Shown: piece by piece, positions 16,340 to 25,076 of the stretch
How positions within the stretch are numbered: the first letter of the stretch is position 1
How the letters are laid out: each line of letters opens with the position of its first letter
From: Sphingobium sp. JS3065
Lineage (GTDB): Bacteria; Pseudomonadota; Alphaproteobacteria; Sphingomonadales; Sphingomonadaceae
Length of the DNA stretch: 64,000 nt
Reading direction: 5' to 3'
NCBI RefSeq assembly: GCF_026427355.1
Contig: NZ_CP102664.1
Span: forward strand, 992,001-1,056,000
Program-made: the position numbers and the translations under genes
Notes under the pieces: model-generated
Database searches by the model: none
What the model was told of the DNA's origin: nothing
What the model saw: the letters and a program-made list of their open reading frames with translations, nothing else

Positions 16340-16990
16340 CTACCGTTTCGGCGCCTTTGGGCGCTGCGCGCGGATTTCCGCCAGCAGCACGCCAAGATAT
16401 TTCTCAGCTTCGGCAGCTTCGCTTTCGGGATAGGCGGCCGTCATGCGTCCGCTCCAATAGCCATAGTCGACTGTCGTCAGGCTGGAACGCCATGGTTTGC
16501 CGTCGCGATAGCCGGTGAAAGTTCCGCGATAGGCCTTGAGGCGGCGATTGGTTGGGATCGTCGCCGGTCCTTCCGACACGATGGTCGGCGCGGCAAAATG
16601 GGACATCGTAGCCTGACGCATGATCATATAGTGGTCGCGTGGCGACATCTGGTCGATATGGACCACCGCCATCCGCACCACGATGCGATCGTCGCCGGTG
16701 CCGAGTGGCCGGTCGTAGCCGATGGCGATATACTCGCCGCCCGGATCGAATGCCCGTTCCCTGAGGCGGGTAAAGCCCTCGAATTCCTCCGGGAAGCGCA
16801 GGCCGCTGGCCACGTGGACAAGAGTTGTGCCGTCCGGCGCCAACTCAAATCCGTCGGGTACCGCGATTGCCGTGGCGTCGGCCGAAGGCGGCGCAGCGGG
16901 CGCGGTTTCAGCCAGTGACGGAGCCGCCGAGGACAGCCCCAGCAGGATGGCGGCGGCAAGGGAAACTGGAACGCGCAATGATCGGGACAT
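16340..16990 (-). CDS. Exported protein of unknown function
   Basis: The 216-residue product starts with a signal peptide (MSRSLRVPVSLAAAILLGLSSAAPSLA, cleavage near residue 27). A mature domain follows with the pattern VPDGFELAPDGTTLVHVASGLRFPEEFEGFTRLRERAFDPGGEYIAIGYDRP, a beta-rich periplasmic fold. I cannot assign a family with certainty. The ATG at 16990 is preceded by AGAGGA and fits the signal peptide; a longer frame reaching 17140 is unlikely. It lies 121 bases downstream of the L,D-transpeptidase gene on the same strand, so they may share a transcript and an envelope role. Confidence 0.7.
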   Translation of the reverse strand: MSRSLRVPVSLAAAILLGLSSAAPSLAETAPAAPPSADATAIAVPDGFELAPDGTTLVHVASGLRFPEEFEGFTRLRERAFDPGGEYIAIGYDRPLGTGDDRIVVRMAVVHIDQMSPRDHYMIMRQATMSHFAAPTIVSEGPATIPTNRRLKAYRGTFTGYRDGKPWRSSLTTVDYGYWSGRMTAAYPESEAAEAEKYLGVLLAEIRAQRPKAPKR

Positions 16991-17111
16991 CGAAGTCAAA
17001 TCCTCTGGTGAGTATGTCGTAATTAGGCCGGTCTTCGCAATTATGGCAGGGGGCTGTTTGGAATCAGGCGGTAAGACGCTGCGATGGACGCGAAGTCGGG
17101 ATTGCGCAACG

Positions 17112-18194
17112 TCATCGTTCGTTTGTATCCGCTTGGGCATCCTCGCCCGTGAGCACGGTCAGGGATGTGCCTGTACTCCCGCTTTCGAGGGTATCGGCCG
17201 TGACGATCAGCGTGCTTCCCGGTTTGAGCACCGACAGCAGGCCCCGTCTGAAGTCCTCGGGAAGGATTAGCCGCTCCCGGTCCTGCCGCGAGACTTCCCC
17301 CGTCTGTGCACCGCCAAATACAGGGAGGAACATCCAATGCGTCCCGTGTTCGTCGATGGAGGCGAGGTTGAAGGCCTGAAGGCCGGAGATCTTGCCGCGG
17401 ATGGCGACAGGCGCCGAACCGATTTCGATGCCGTTTCGCAACACCACGGCGCGCTGGTCCGCCGCGCTGACGATTATGGAGATCGGCCCTGTGAGTGCTT
17501 TCTCTGGCTGCCAGACCGTCAAAAAGGCATTCCCGAACGACGAGCGCCGGGCCGTATCCTGCAGGATACGGGGAGCTGGGGCAAAGCGCGGAATCTCGCT
17601 TGCCTGCGTGATGATGACCGTCAGGCCAAGCTGCGTGACATCATAGAGGTGCTCGGCGAACGTCAGGGGAAACCGGATGCATCCGTGCGAGGCGGGATAG
17701 CCCGGAAGATTGCCGGCGTGCATGGCAATCCCGTCCCAGGTGAGGCGCTGCATGTAGGGCATCGGCGCGTCATTGTAGAGGTTCGATCTGTGCGCGACTT
17801 TCTTTTGGAGGATGGTGAAAACCCCGGTCGGCGTTTCGTGGCCGGCTGCGCCGGTGGAAACGGTCGAGATGCCGATCAGGACGCCGTTGCGATAGACATA
17901 GGCCCGCTGCCTGGCGAGGCTGACGATGATGACCACCGGACCATCGGGAGCCGCTTCGGGCGCCCACAGGAACTCTCCTGGCCGTAACGCTTCCACGCTC
18001 GCCGCGATCGATCCTGGATCAAGCGCCATAGCGCGGATCGGAGCGGCGGTCAGGCAGAGCGCGGCAGTCATGGTGCCGGCAAGAAGCGTTCGGCGCGAGA
18101 AGCGTGTCGATGGTGCGTGGGATGCGCCGGCCGTTGCCACGGCAGTGAGCGTCGGGGTTCGCAATATGATGTCTGGTGTTGTGATTTTATCCAT
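17112..18194 (-). CDS. L,D-transpeptidase (YkuD domain), Tat-exported
   Basis: The 360-residue protein has a twin-arginine signal (RFSRRTLLAGT, residues 31-41) and a YkuD domain with the catalytic motif: His159 (IAMHAGNLPGYP) and SHGC with Cys172. A second YkuD-like half (PISIIVSAADQRAVVLRNGIEIG) follows without the catalytic Cys. It would cross-link peptidoglycan stem peptides in the periplasm through 3-3 bonds or attach proteins. The Tat motif sets the start upstream of residue 31; the ATG at 18194 touches AAGAGG with almost no spacing, so the exact start is uncertain. Confidence 0.85.
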   Translation of the reverse strand: MDKITTPDIILRTPTLTAVATAGASHAPSTRFSRRTLLAGTMTAALCLTAAPIRAMALDPGSIAASVEALRPGEFLWAPEAAPDGPVVIIVSLARQRAYVYRNGVLIGISTVSTGAAGHETPTGVFTILQKKVAHRSNLYNDAPMPYMQRLTWDGIAMHAGNLPGYPASHGCIRFPLTFAEHLYDVTQLGLTVIITQASEIPRFAPAPRILQDTARRSSFGNAFLTVWQPEKALTGPISIIVSAADQRAVVLRNGIEIGSAPVAIRGKISGLQAFNLASIDEHGTHWMFLPVFGGAQTGEVSRQDRERLILPEDFRRGLLSVLKPGSTLIVTADTLESGSTGTSLTVLTGEDAQADTNER

Positions 18195-18333
18195 CCTCTT
18201 CTGATCAGGCCATAATATCGGTCTGCTTCGCGACGGCCAGCGAATCCTTGCCGAAGAACATTTCTGTCCGTCCTGCAAATACACGGCGACACGTTCCTTG
18301 GTTGGCGGACCACTGCTGATATGTTGCGTCGAT

Positions 18334-19191
18334 ATGACCCCGCGAACGATTCTGTTTCCAACCGATTTTAGCGGTCGCTGCGACCGAGCCCGCGACCGCG
18401 CGATACAGCTGGCGAGCGAGTGGCGCGCACATCTGGTTCTTCTCCACGTTCAGAGGGATCCCGATCCCGCAGACATGCTCGACGGACTGCAGGCCGCCGA
18501 GAGTCGCCTTCATGCCCGCTTGCGGGCGGAGGTGGCGGACCCGGATATTCCGGTCGAGACACGCCTCGCCACCGGCGCCGTCTCGCAGGCGGTGCTGGAA
18601 GCGTCAACCGCATGCGGGGCGGATCTCATCGTGACCGGCATCTCGCGCCATGACGATATCGGGGATTTCCTGATCGGCACGACCGTGGAGCGCATGATAC
18701 GCCATGCTCATGCGCCGGTGCTTATCGTGAAGGAAAAGACCCAGCACCACTATCGCCGGGTCTTGGTCGCAACCGATTTCTCCGGCTGCTCGGCCCAGGC
18801 GCTTCGCACGGCCATGGCCGCATTCCCCGCTGCCGAGATCACTCTCGTTCACGCCTATCACGTGCCGCTGGAGGCACTTCGGGGCCGGGAAGGGCCGGCA
18901 GCTGCGCTGCAGGCCAGGATAGCCTATGATCTGGATGCCTTTCTGGACAGGACCGATCTGCCCGCCGACGCACGCGACAGGCTGGATATCAATGTCGACT
19001 ATGGCGAGGTTTGCGAGGTTGTCCGCAATCATGTGAAGCTGAGCGAAACCGACCTGGCCGTGATCGGAACGCACGGTCGATCGGCCCTGACGGTGGCGGT
19101 GCTCGGCAGCACGGCGCGGGCGCTGCTCAGCCGTCTCGATTGCGATGTCCTGCTCGTGCGCCAGCAGCCGCAGGCGGATGCTGCCGTCTGA
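18334..19191 (+). CDS. Tandem universal stress protein (UspA family)
   Basis: The 285-residue protein consists of two UspA domains (about 1-135 and 140-285). The first begins TPRTILFPTDFSGRCDRARDRAIQ and the second YRRVLVATDFSGCSAQALRTAM. Each has the ATP-binding loop: GISRHDDIGDFLIGTTVERMI and GTHGRSALTVAVLGSTARALL. Such tandem Usps act in hypoxia, energy limitation and envelope stress. The ATG at 18334 is chosen because the Usp fold starts there; a TTG at 18298 is possible. The stop overlaps the next gene. Confidence 0.86.
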   Translation: MTPRTILFPTDFSGRCDRARDRAIQLASEWRAHLVLLHVQRDPDPADMLDGLQAAESRLHARLRAEVADPDIPVETRLATGAVSQAVLEASTACGADLIVTGISRHDDIGDFLIGTTVERMIRHAHAPVLIVKEKTQHHYRRVLVATDFSGCSAQALRTAMAAFPAAEITLVHAYHVPLEALRGREGPAAALQARIAYDLDAFLDRTDLPADARDRLDINVDYGEVCEVVRNHVKLSETDLAVIGTHGRSALTVAVLGSTARALLSRLDCDVLLVRQQPQADAAV

Positions 19192-20738
19192 TCCGGATCG
19201 TCATCCTTGCCTGCCTGGGCTTCGTCGCGGCGTCGATGCTCGCGACTTGGGTCTACGGCCTGTTCGCCAGTCGCGCGCAGGGGGAGCCTTCCTACGCACT
19301 GTCGATCGAACGCGGCCGGACGCCGCTCGATCAGCGTATCGGCGCCACGACGGATGCGCACCCCGGTGAGAGCGGCCTGCTTTTGCTGGACGAGAATCTC
19401 GACGCCTTCGCGGCACGTGGATTGTCGGCGCGCAAGGTCGAGCGCTCGCTCGATCTGATGTATTACATCTGGCACGACGATCTGACCGGCCGCCTTCTTC
19501 TGGCCGAGGCCCTGTCCGCGGCCGATCGCGGCGTCAGGGTGCGGATCCTGATCGACGACATCGGCACCAGCCATACATCTGATGCGATGATCGCCATGGC
19601 GCATCATCCGCATATCGAGATCCGTATCTTCAACCCGACCCGGGCGCGGCAGGGCGGCTTGCGGCGCGGCATCGAAATGATGCTGCGCGCCTTCAGCGTG
19701 ACCCGGCGCATGCACAACAAGGCCTGGATCGCTGATGGCCGCGTTGCCATCCTTGGCGGGCGCAATATCGGCGACGCCTATTTCGATGCCGCGACGCAAA
19801 CCAATTTCCGCGACATGGACGTGCTGGTGATGGGGCCAGCCGTCGCCCAGACGGAGAAGATCTTCGACGATTACTGGAACAGCGGCCTGGCGTTGCCGGT
19901 CGATAGGCTTTCGCCCTTGAAAGATCCTGGCGCGGCGCTGACGCGGATCGCCGCCGAATTGAGCAACGCTGCCAATGAGGCTGCCGCGCGCCCCTATCTG
20001 GAGCGCATCGCCAAACGGCTCTCGCTTCTCGATCCCGAGACCACGCGGCCCGACTGGACTCGCGCCGCCCGCGTGATCGCCGATCCGCCGCGCAAGGTGC
20101 TGGGCAAGGAGGGCAAGAACTGGCTGATGCACGACCTGCTGCCGGTCTTCGATGCGGCGCGGGAAAGGCTTGAAATCACTTCGCCCTATTTCATCCCCGG
20201 CGAGGAAGGCACGGCGGCGCTCGCCGCGATTGCGGCAAAGGGGGTTTCGGTCTCGGTCCTGACCAATTCTCTTGCGGCAACCGATGTCGCCGCGGTCCAT
20301 GGCGGTTATGCGCGCTACCGTGTTCCGCTGCTCGAGGCAGGGATCAAGCTCTGGGAATTGCGCCCCGAGCATCAGGAGCGGGACTTTTCCCTGCGAGGAT
20401 CGAGCCGGGCAAGCCTGCACACCAAGGCTTTCACTGCCGACGGGCATATGGGGTTCATCGGCTCGATGAACCTGGATCCTCGTTCGGCTTCCCTCAACAC
20501 GGAAATGGGCGTCCTCTTCGAGTCCGAGGCCCTGGCCCGGAAGATGGCTGCCATCTGGCAGCGCGATACCGCGCCCTCCCGCAGCTATGAGGTCTGTCTG
20601 ACGTCGGATGGCGACGTGGCATGGGCCGGGAGCCGGAACGGCGTGCCCGTCCGATACGACCGGGAACCGGAAGCCTCGTTCTGGCGCAGACTAACCGCAC
20701 AGGCCATTGGCCTTCTGCCGCTGGAATCGCAGCTTTGA
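19188..20738 (+). CDS. Phospholipase D family protein (cardiolipin-synthase-like)
   Basis: This protein of about 500 residues has two HxKxxxxD catalytic motifs, MHNKAWIADGRVAILGG in the first half and LHTKAFTADGHMGFIGSMNLD in the second, the arrangement of cardiolipin synthases and related transphosphatidylases. It begins with a membrane segment (LIRIVILACLGFVAASMLATWVYG). The start is odd: no ATG, GTG or TTG lies before this segment near the upstream stop. A CTG at 19188 overlaps the Usp stop (CTGA); the first conventional start is the ATG at 19236, which would cut the segment. Translational coupling to the Usp gene is likely. Confidence 0.8.
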   Translation: MIRIVILACLGFVAASMLATWVYGLFASRAQGEPSYALSIERGRTPLDQRIGATTDAHPGESGLLLLDENLDAFAARGLSARKVERSLDLMYYIWHDDLTGRLLLAEALSAADRGVRVRILIDDIGTSHTSDAMIAMAHHPHIEIRIFNPTRARQGGLRRGIEMMLRAFSVTRRMHNKAWIADGRVAILGGRNIGDAYFDAATQTNFRDMDVLVMGPAVAQTEKIFDDYWNSGLALPVDRLSPLKDPGAALTRIAAELSNAANEAAARPYLERIAKRLSLLDPETTRPDWTRAARVIADPPRKVLGKEGKNWLMHDLLPVFDAARERLEITSPYFIPGEEGTAALAAIAAKGVSVSVLTNSLAATDVAAVHGGYARYRVPLLEAGIKLWELRPEHQERDFSLRGSSRASLHTKAFTADGHMGFIGSMNLDPRSASLNTEMGVLFESEALARKMAAIWQRDTAPSRSYEVCLTSDGDVAWAGSRNGVPVRYDREPEASFWRRLTAQAIGLLPLESQL

Positions 20739-20822
20739 CCCAAGCAGGCTTTCGGCGCCGTCTTCAATTTTGCGTGTTGCCGACGAATGGACCGTCTGCG
20801 ACGGGGACCTGTTTCCTTGAGA

Positions 20823-21407
20823 TCATGCGCTTGAGCGCGGATCGTTGTCGGAGCGCAGAAATCTGCTCCAGTCGATCTGGGCGAGCGCAGCAAGCAGGAT
20901 GATCATGCCGATCTGCATCGCGATGCCCCACGGACTGGTGAGGCGCTCGGTAAAGACGTCACCCAGGCTCGATTTGCGGATCACGCCTGCTGTCGCGGCA
21001 TAGATCGAATAGGAGACGAGACGCCCGACGAAAAACGCTGCTGTGAACTTCCCCAGCCTGATACCCGCAAGGCCGGCCGCTTCGAACAGTTGCGCCGAGG
21101 GAAGCGGAGAGAGCGCGAACAACGCGAGCCCGAAAATCGCGCTTTTCGGTCGGTCCTCGACGACTTTTTTCGCTGCTTCGAGGTTGCGCTTTTGTTTCGC
21201 GGGCAAATAGTCCTTGAGAAATCGAAAGCCCCAGGCAAGCAGCAAACGTCCAAGAGCGGCCGCGAGCGCGCCAATGAACACGATCAAGGCGACAGGCAGA
21301 TCGGTCGTCAGGCCATAGAGAACGATGATCGACCATGTCGGGGGACCGAACGCGGGCAACAGGTTGATACCAAGGACGATCAGGAAGAGAATCAGGCACG
21401 CGGTCAT
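20823..21407 (-). CDS. VTT/SNARE-associated-like membrane protein
   Basis: The 194-residue protein has about five membrane segments and a central charged loop (LKDYLPAKQKRNLEAAKKVVEDRPKSAIFGLALFALSPLPSAQLFEAAGLAGI) that resembles the re-entrant region of the VTT (DedA/YdjX/YqaA) superfamily. Such proteins are implicated in lipid or undecaprenyl-phosphate flipping. It is convergent with the phospholipase-D-like gene, 84 bases away. The family call is by pattern and moderately sure. Confidence 0.62.
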   Translation of the reverse strand: MTACLILFLIVLGINLLPAFGPPTWSIIVLYGLTTDLPVALIVFIGALAAALGRLLLAWGFRFLKDYLPAKQKRNLEAAKKVVEDRPKSAIFGLALFALSPLPSAQLFEAAGLAGIRLGKFTAAFFVGRLVSYSIYAATAGVIRKSSLGDVFTERLTSPWGIAMQIGMIILLAALAQIDWSRFLRSDNDPRSSA

Positions 21408-21488
21408 TTCGCCTTCGGCGTTATCGCATTTGCGCAGGGTCAGCGAGCCGGATGGGAGAGGTGTCTTTCAGCCTGTCAATCCATGCGT

Positions 21489-21899
21489 CTACTTCTCGAC
21501 GCGCGTCCAGATCTGCGACCGGCACCCGATGCGCCCGACGAGGCAGCCGTTCGCCTCGAGCCTGTTGCTGTCGAGTACCGTGACGCGCCCGGTGAAGGTC
21601 CGGCCGATATCGGGCACGAAAACGCGGCCGCGCCACACGCCGGGCTGCTCCTGCTCGAAATCACGAAACAGCTGTGCGCCCACCAGAGGATCCGGGCTGC
21701 CCTTGCGCGCATCGGCTTTCGCCTTGTCGTTAGCCCAGACGACGACACCGCACATCCTGTCGTCGCACGGTTGCGCGCGGATATGCACACTGTTTGCAGG
21801 GTTGCGCCAGATAGTCCCGGAAATGCTCGATGCCGGAGCATTTCCGACCGTTGCCGCCAGGATGAGCAAGACCGAAAGCGGTTTGTATCCTCCGATCAT
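21489..21899 (-). CDS. DUF2147 family exported protein
   Basis: The 136-residue product has a signal peptide (MIGGYKPLSVLLILAATVGNAPA) and a small beta-barrel-like mature domain: SGTIWRNPANSVHIRAQPCDDRMCGVVVWAND ... LVGAQLFRDFE ... GRVFVPDIGRTFTGRVTVLDSNRLEANGCLVGRIGCRSQIWTRV. This is the DUF2147 pattern, with two pairs of Cys likely forming disulfides. The ATG at 21899 has AAAGGA upstream. Function is unknown; it is probably periplasmic. It follows the HdeD-like gene on the same strand, 50 bases away. Confidence 0.76.
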   Translation of the reverse strand: MIGGYKPLSVLLILAATVGNAPASSISGTIWRNPANSVHIRAQPCDDRMCGVVVWANDKAKADARKGSPDPLVGAQLFRDFEQEQPGVWRGRVFVPDIGRTFTGRVTVLDSNRLEANGCLVGRIGCRSQIWTRVEK

Positions 21900-21949
21900 C
21901 CTGGCGTTTCCTTTGTTGTTCGGGGCAGGGCACCCTTGCCGCACTAAGT

Positions 21950-22522
21950 CTATAGCTTACCGATGCGGCGCAGACCCATGGCGAGGATGATGAGGAAGGT
22001 TCCTCGCAGCAGGAAGCTCAGGCCGACCGCCAATGCCAGGAAGGCAAGTCCGGTCGCGGGATCGCTGAACAGGAGGAGACCGCCCAGAACAGTGTCGAGA
22101 ACGCCGAGTAGCAGGCGCCAGCCCCGGTCATGCGCAGACTGGAATGCGCCGACGATTTCGAAAACGCCGATGATGAGCAACCAGGCGCCGATCAGCGCGA
22201 CGAGCGTCAAGGCCCCGGCGAAGGGATTGAAGAAAGTGATGGCGGCCGCGACGAGGCTCAGCACGCCGAGGAGGATCTCGATCCAGCGTGCGCGCCGGGA
22301 GAGCGAGGACAACCCGGCCGCGATAGCCAGTATTCCGTATATGAGGAGCGCCACGGCAAGGAAAACACCTGTCGCGAAGCCCGTCGCGATTGGGTTGAGG
22401 AGCGCAAAAACGCCGATCAGGATCACGAGCAGCCCATAAGCCAGGACCCAGCCCCAACTGGTCTCCAATGCCGGGTCGGCCATACCATAGGGGCTGGAAT
22501 AGCGCCTCGATTGTGACGGCAT
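21950..22522 (-). CDS. HdeD-family (DUF308) membrane protein
   Basis: The 190-residue protein has six short membrane helices in three repeated pairs (WGWVLAYGLLVILIGVFALLNPIATG; ARWIEILLGVLSLVAAAITFFNPFAG; GWRLLLGVLDTVLGGLLLFSDPATG). Each repeat ends in an NP or DPxxG turn, the DUF308 signature. HdeD proteins are linked to acid resistance at high cell density and occur in mobile stress-tolerance islands. Its company here of Usp, phospholipase and transpeptidase genes fits an envelope-stress function. Confidence 0.84.
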   Translation of the reverse strand: MPSQSRRYSSPYGMADPALETSWGWVLAYGLLVILIGVFALLNPIATGFATGVFLAVALLIYGILAIAAGLSSLSRRARWIEILLGVLSLVAAAITFFNPFAGALTLVALIGAWLLIIGVFEIVGAFQSAHDRGWRLLLGVLDTVLGGLLLFSDPATGLAFLALAVGLSFLLRGTFLIILAMGLRRIGKL

Positions 22523-22662
22523 GTGAAGGGCTCCTTCTTGGTGACTCGGAACTTTTGCTGTGAGCGTGTCGACTATTGCCAGAGTGCAACCTCAAGTCGA
22601 GCAGGAAGCGCTGATGTCGCAGGAGGCGTCGCTCAAGTGCGTGATGTGCATGAAGGCGGGTT

Positions 22663-23886
22663 TCAACGCACCAGTGCCACGCCCAGACGAAAACGGGTCG
22701 TATGGCGATCATAGTCGAGCAGATTCTCGCCATAGCCGATGAAGCTCTGGCCGAAGAGATAGAAGTCGGGTCCCCCGCCCAATAGCCGCGAGAGCGGATA
22801 GGAAAAATCGGCGGCGAGTGCGCCTTTGCCGCTGGAGACGCTGAACCGCGTGGATGTCGTAAGGCGTAGGCCGTCATCTTTCCCGACTTCCAGGAAGAGC
22901 GAGCTATTGCCTCTGTAGCGGCGGATATCGGGATTGTCGGATTTGTCGCCGACAAGGAGGGAGAAGCGCGGAGCTACCGACAGGCGATAGCCGCCGCCGA
23001 GCGGGAAGGCGGCCATCGGCGCCACATAGAGCGTGTTGAGGCTGCGGGAATCGAGACCGGAGCGACCGTTGGATTCATGGCGAAAGCCGCCCTGTGCGCT
23101 CAGCGAGATGCCGCGTGTCAACGTAGCTGAAGGGGTCAGGTAGAAGAGTTCCGGCTGATAGTCGATGTTACGAAACGGCGAGGAATCCGCGCCAAGATCC
23201 CAGAACATGCGCTGGGTATAGGCAAAATGCAGTCCGTCGCGCCAGGAAAGTGGCAAGCCCTGGGCGCGTCTCGTTCCGAAAATCTGATATTTGAAGCTGA
23301 TCTGGATGCGTGCGGCGCTGTCGGTGCCCGGACCATAGACAGCATAGATCGGTTCATAGGCCGACAGGTTGGCGAAAAAGGCGTTGCCCGCCGACCGGTC
23401 CGAGGGAGGCGGCACAGCCTTGTTTTCCAACCCCGGCGCGTTGGGAGGCCCGGATTGCGCGGAGGTGTTCGTGGCTATTTGCGCCCCTCGGTCCGCGGGC
23501 CGCAATGCCAGCGTGATCTGCCGCGTGCCCCATGCGGGAACGGAGATCGCGGCGCCTTCCAGCGACAGATTGGTCCTCCGCGCAAGCCGGTAGGTCGCGC
23601 GCGTGAAACCGCCAGGTGGAATGATCGGGTTTGGAGGCGTCGTCGCCATGCGCTCCAGCCAGGCGGTGCGAGAGACGCCGCTCTGCTCCACCTGCGCTTC
23701 GATGCGGTCCGGAAGGGCCATGCCCTGCGGATCGCCGCTGTCATTGAGCAGGCGCAGATCGACTAGGACAGCGCCGGTTTCGTCCTCCTGCCCGGCATCG
23801 CTGATCAGGATTTCGACGGGCGATGCGGCATGAGCCGCGGCAGGGACGGCAAGCGCGATGGTGGCAAGGCTTATCGCGCGCCTCAT
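22663..23886 (-). CDS. pldA: Outer membrane phospholipase A (OMPLA)
   Basis: The 407-residue protein has a signal peptide (MRRAISLATIALAVPAAAHA), an extra N-terminal periplasmic domain of about 140 residues, and a C-terminal barrel with the OMPLA active-site motif GGFRHESNGRSG (His270, Ser272, Asn273). Typical OMPLA is under 300 residues; the longer N-terminal part is characteristic of many alphaproteobacterial members. It hydrolyses phospholipids in the outer leaflet. The ATG overlaps the acetate-kinase stop by 4 bases (ATGA), an unexpected partner, so it is the last gene of the phaC-like/pta/ackA operon. Confidence 0.86.
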   Translation of the reverse strand: MRRAISLATIALAVPAAAHAASPVEILISDAGQEDETGAVLVDLRLLNDSGDPQGMALPDRIEAQVEQSGVSRTAWLERMATTPPNPIIPPGGFTRATYRLARRTNLSLEGAAISVPAWGTRQITLALRPADRGAQIATNTSAQSGPPNAPGLENKAVPPPSDRSAGNAFFANLSAYEPIYAVYGPGTDSAARIQISFKYQIFGTRRAQGLPLSWRDGLHFAYTQRMFWDLGADSSPFRNIDYQPELFYLTPSATLTRGISLSAQGGFRHESNGRSGLDSRSLNTLYVAPMAAFPLGGGYRLSVAPRFSLLVGDKSDNPDIRRYRGNSSLFLEVGKDDGLRLTTSTRFSVSSGKGALAADFSYPLSRLLGGGPDFYLFGQSFIGYGENLLDYDRHTTRFRLGVALVR

Positions 23887-25076
23887 GATGGATTCTCCCC
23901 CAGCACGTGCAAGGTGTGGAGCGCGATCATCCGTTCCTCGTCGGTGGGAATGACGCGCACCGCGACATGGCTGCCGGGCGTGCTGACAAGCGGGGCGCCG
24001 GCAGCGTTCGCCTGTTCGTCGAGTTCCACGCCCAGCCATGCGAGGCGTGCGCAGATACGCTGGCGCATCGCGGCGTCGTTCTCTCCGATCCCGGCGGTGA
24101 AGACGATGCCGTCCAGCCCGCCCATCGACGAGGCGAGCGCGGCCGTCTCGCGCGCGGCGCGCCAGGCGAACAGCGCCATGGCTTCTTCCGCTTCCGGCGC
24201 ATCGCTGGCCGCGAGCGCCCGCATGTCGCTCGACAGGCCGGACACGCCGAGCAGGCCGGACTGCCGGTAAAGCATGTCCTCCACATCGGCCGCGCTCATG
24301 CCCATGCGGAGCTGAAAGTGCAGGATCACGCCGGGATCGATAGTGCCGCAGCGCGTGCCCATCACCAGGCCGTCGAGCGCAGTGAAGCCCATGGTCGTAT
24401 CGACGCTCCTGCAGTCCCGCATGGCGCAGAGGCTGGCCCCGTTGCCCAGGTGCGCCGCGACCACGCGGCCCGCGGCCAGCGCCGGGTCGATCTCCGCGAG
24501 ACGCATTGCGACATATTCATAGGACAGGCCGTGAAAGCCGTAGCGGCGGATGCCCTGATCGTGGAACTTGCGCGGGATGGCCAGGCGCGAGGCGACGTCC
24601 GGCTTGTCGTGGTGGAAGGCCGTATCGAAGCAGGCGACCTGCGGCAGGTCGGGTTTCAGCTTCGCGATCGCGCGGATCGCCGCGAGGTTGTGCGGCTGAT
24701 GCAGCGGGGCGAGGGGGCACAGCGTTTCCAGCCTGTCCAGCAGGTCGGCATCGACCAGGCGGGGCGTGACGAAGTCCAGGCCGCCATGCACCACGCGATG
24801 GCCGATGGCGATCACGTCCCGCCCTTCCAGCGGATGGTCTCCTGCCCAGGCGAAGAGGTCCATAAGCAGGTCGGCATGGCTGAGCGCGGCGCCGTCCGGC
24901 CAGTCCCGCTCGATGAGCGTTTCCCCCGTCGCGGAGCGGGCCCGCAGGCTGGGCGCGATGCCGATCTTCTCGATCTTGCCGCCTGCCGAGAGCGTCAGCC
25001 CGTCCCGGCCATCGAGCGTGAACAGCGAGAACTTGATGCTGGACGAACCGGAGTTGATGGCGACGACGGCTTTCAT
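23883..25076 (-). CDS. ackA: Acetate/propionate kinase
   Basis: The 397-residue kinase opens with the AckA signature MKAVVAINSGSSSIKFSLF. It continues with HRVVHGG, the catalytic region RRYGFHGLSYEYV and the motif HLGNGASLCAMRDCRSVDTTMGFTALDGLVMGTRCG. It interconverts acetyl (or propionyl) phosphate plus ADP with the acid plus ATP, giving ATP without respiration. The ATG overlaps the upstream MaoC-phosphotransacetylase stop by 4 bases, so the two enzymes act in series. Confidence 0.93.
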   Translation of the reverse strand: MKAVVAINSGSSSIKFSLFTLDGRDGLTLSAGGKIEKIGIAPSLRARSATGETLIERDWPDGAALSHADLLMDLFAWAGDHPLEGRDVIAIGHRVVHGGLDFVTPRLVDADLLDRLETLCPLAPLHQPHNLAAIRAIAKLKPDLPQVACFDTAFHHDKPDVASRLAIPRKFHDQGIRRYGFHGLSYEYVAMRLAEIDPALAAGRVVAAHLGNGASLCAMRDCRSVDTTMGFTALDGLVMGTRCGTIDPGVILHFQLRMGMSAADVEDMLYRQSGLLGVSGLSSDMRALAASDAPEAEEAMALFAWRAARETAALASSMGGLDGIVFTAGIGENDAAMRQRICARLAWLGVELDEQANAAGAPLVSTPGSHVAVRVIPTDEERMIALHTLHVLGENPS

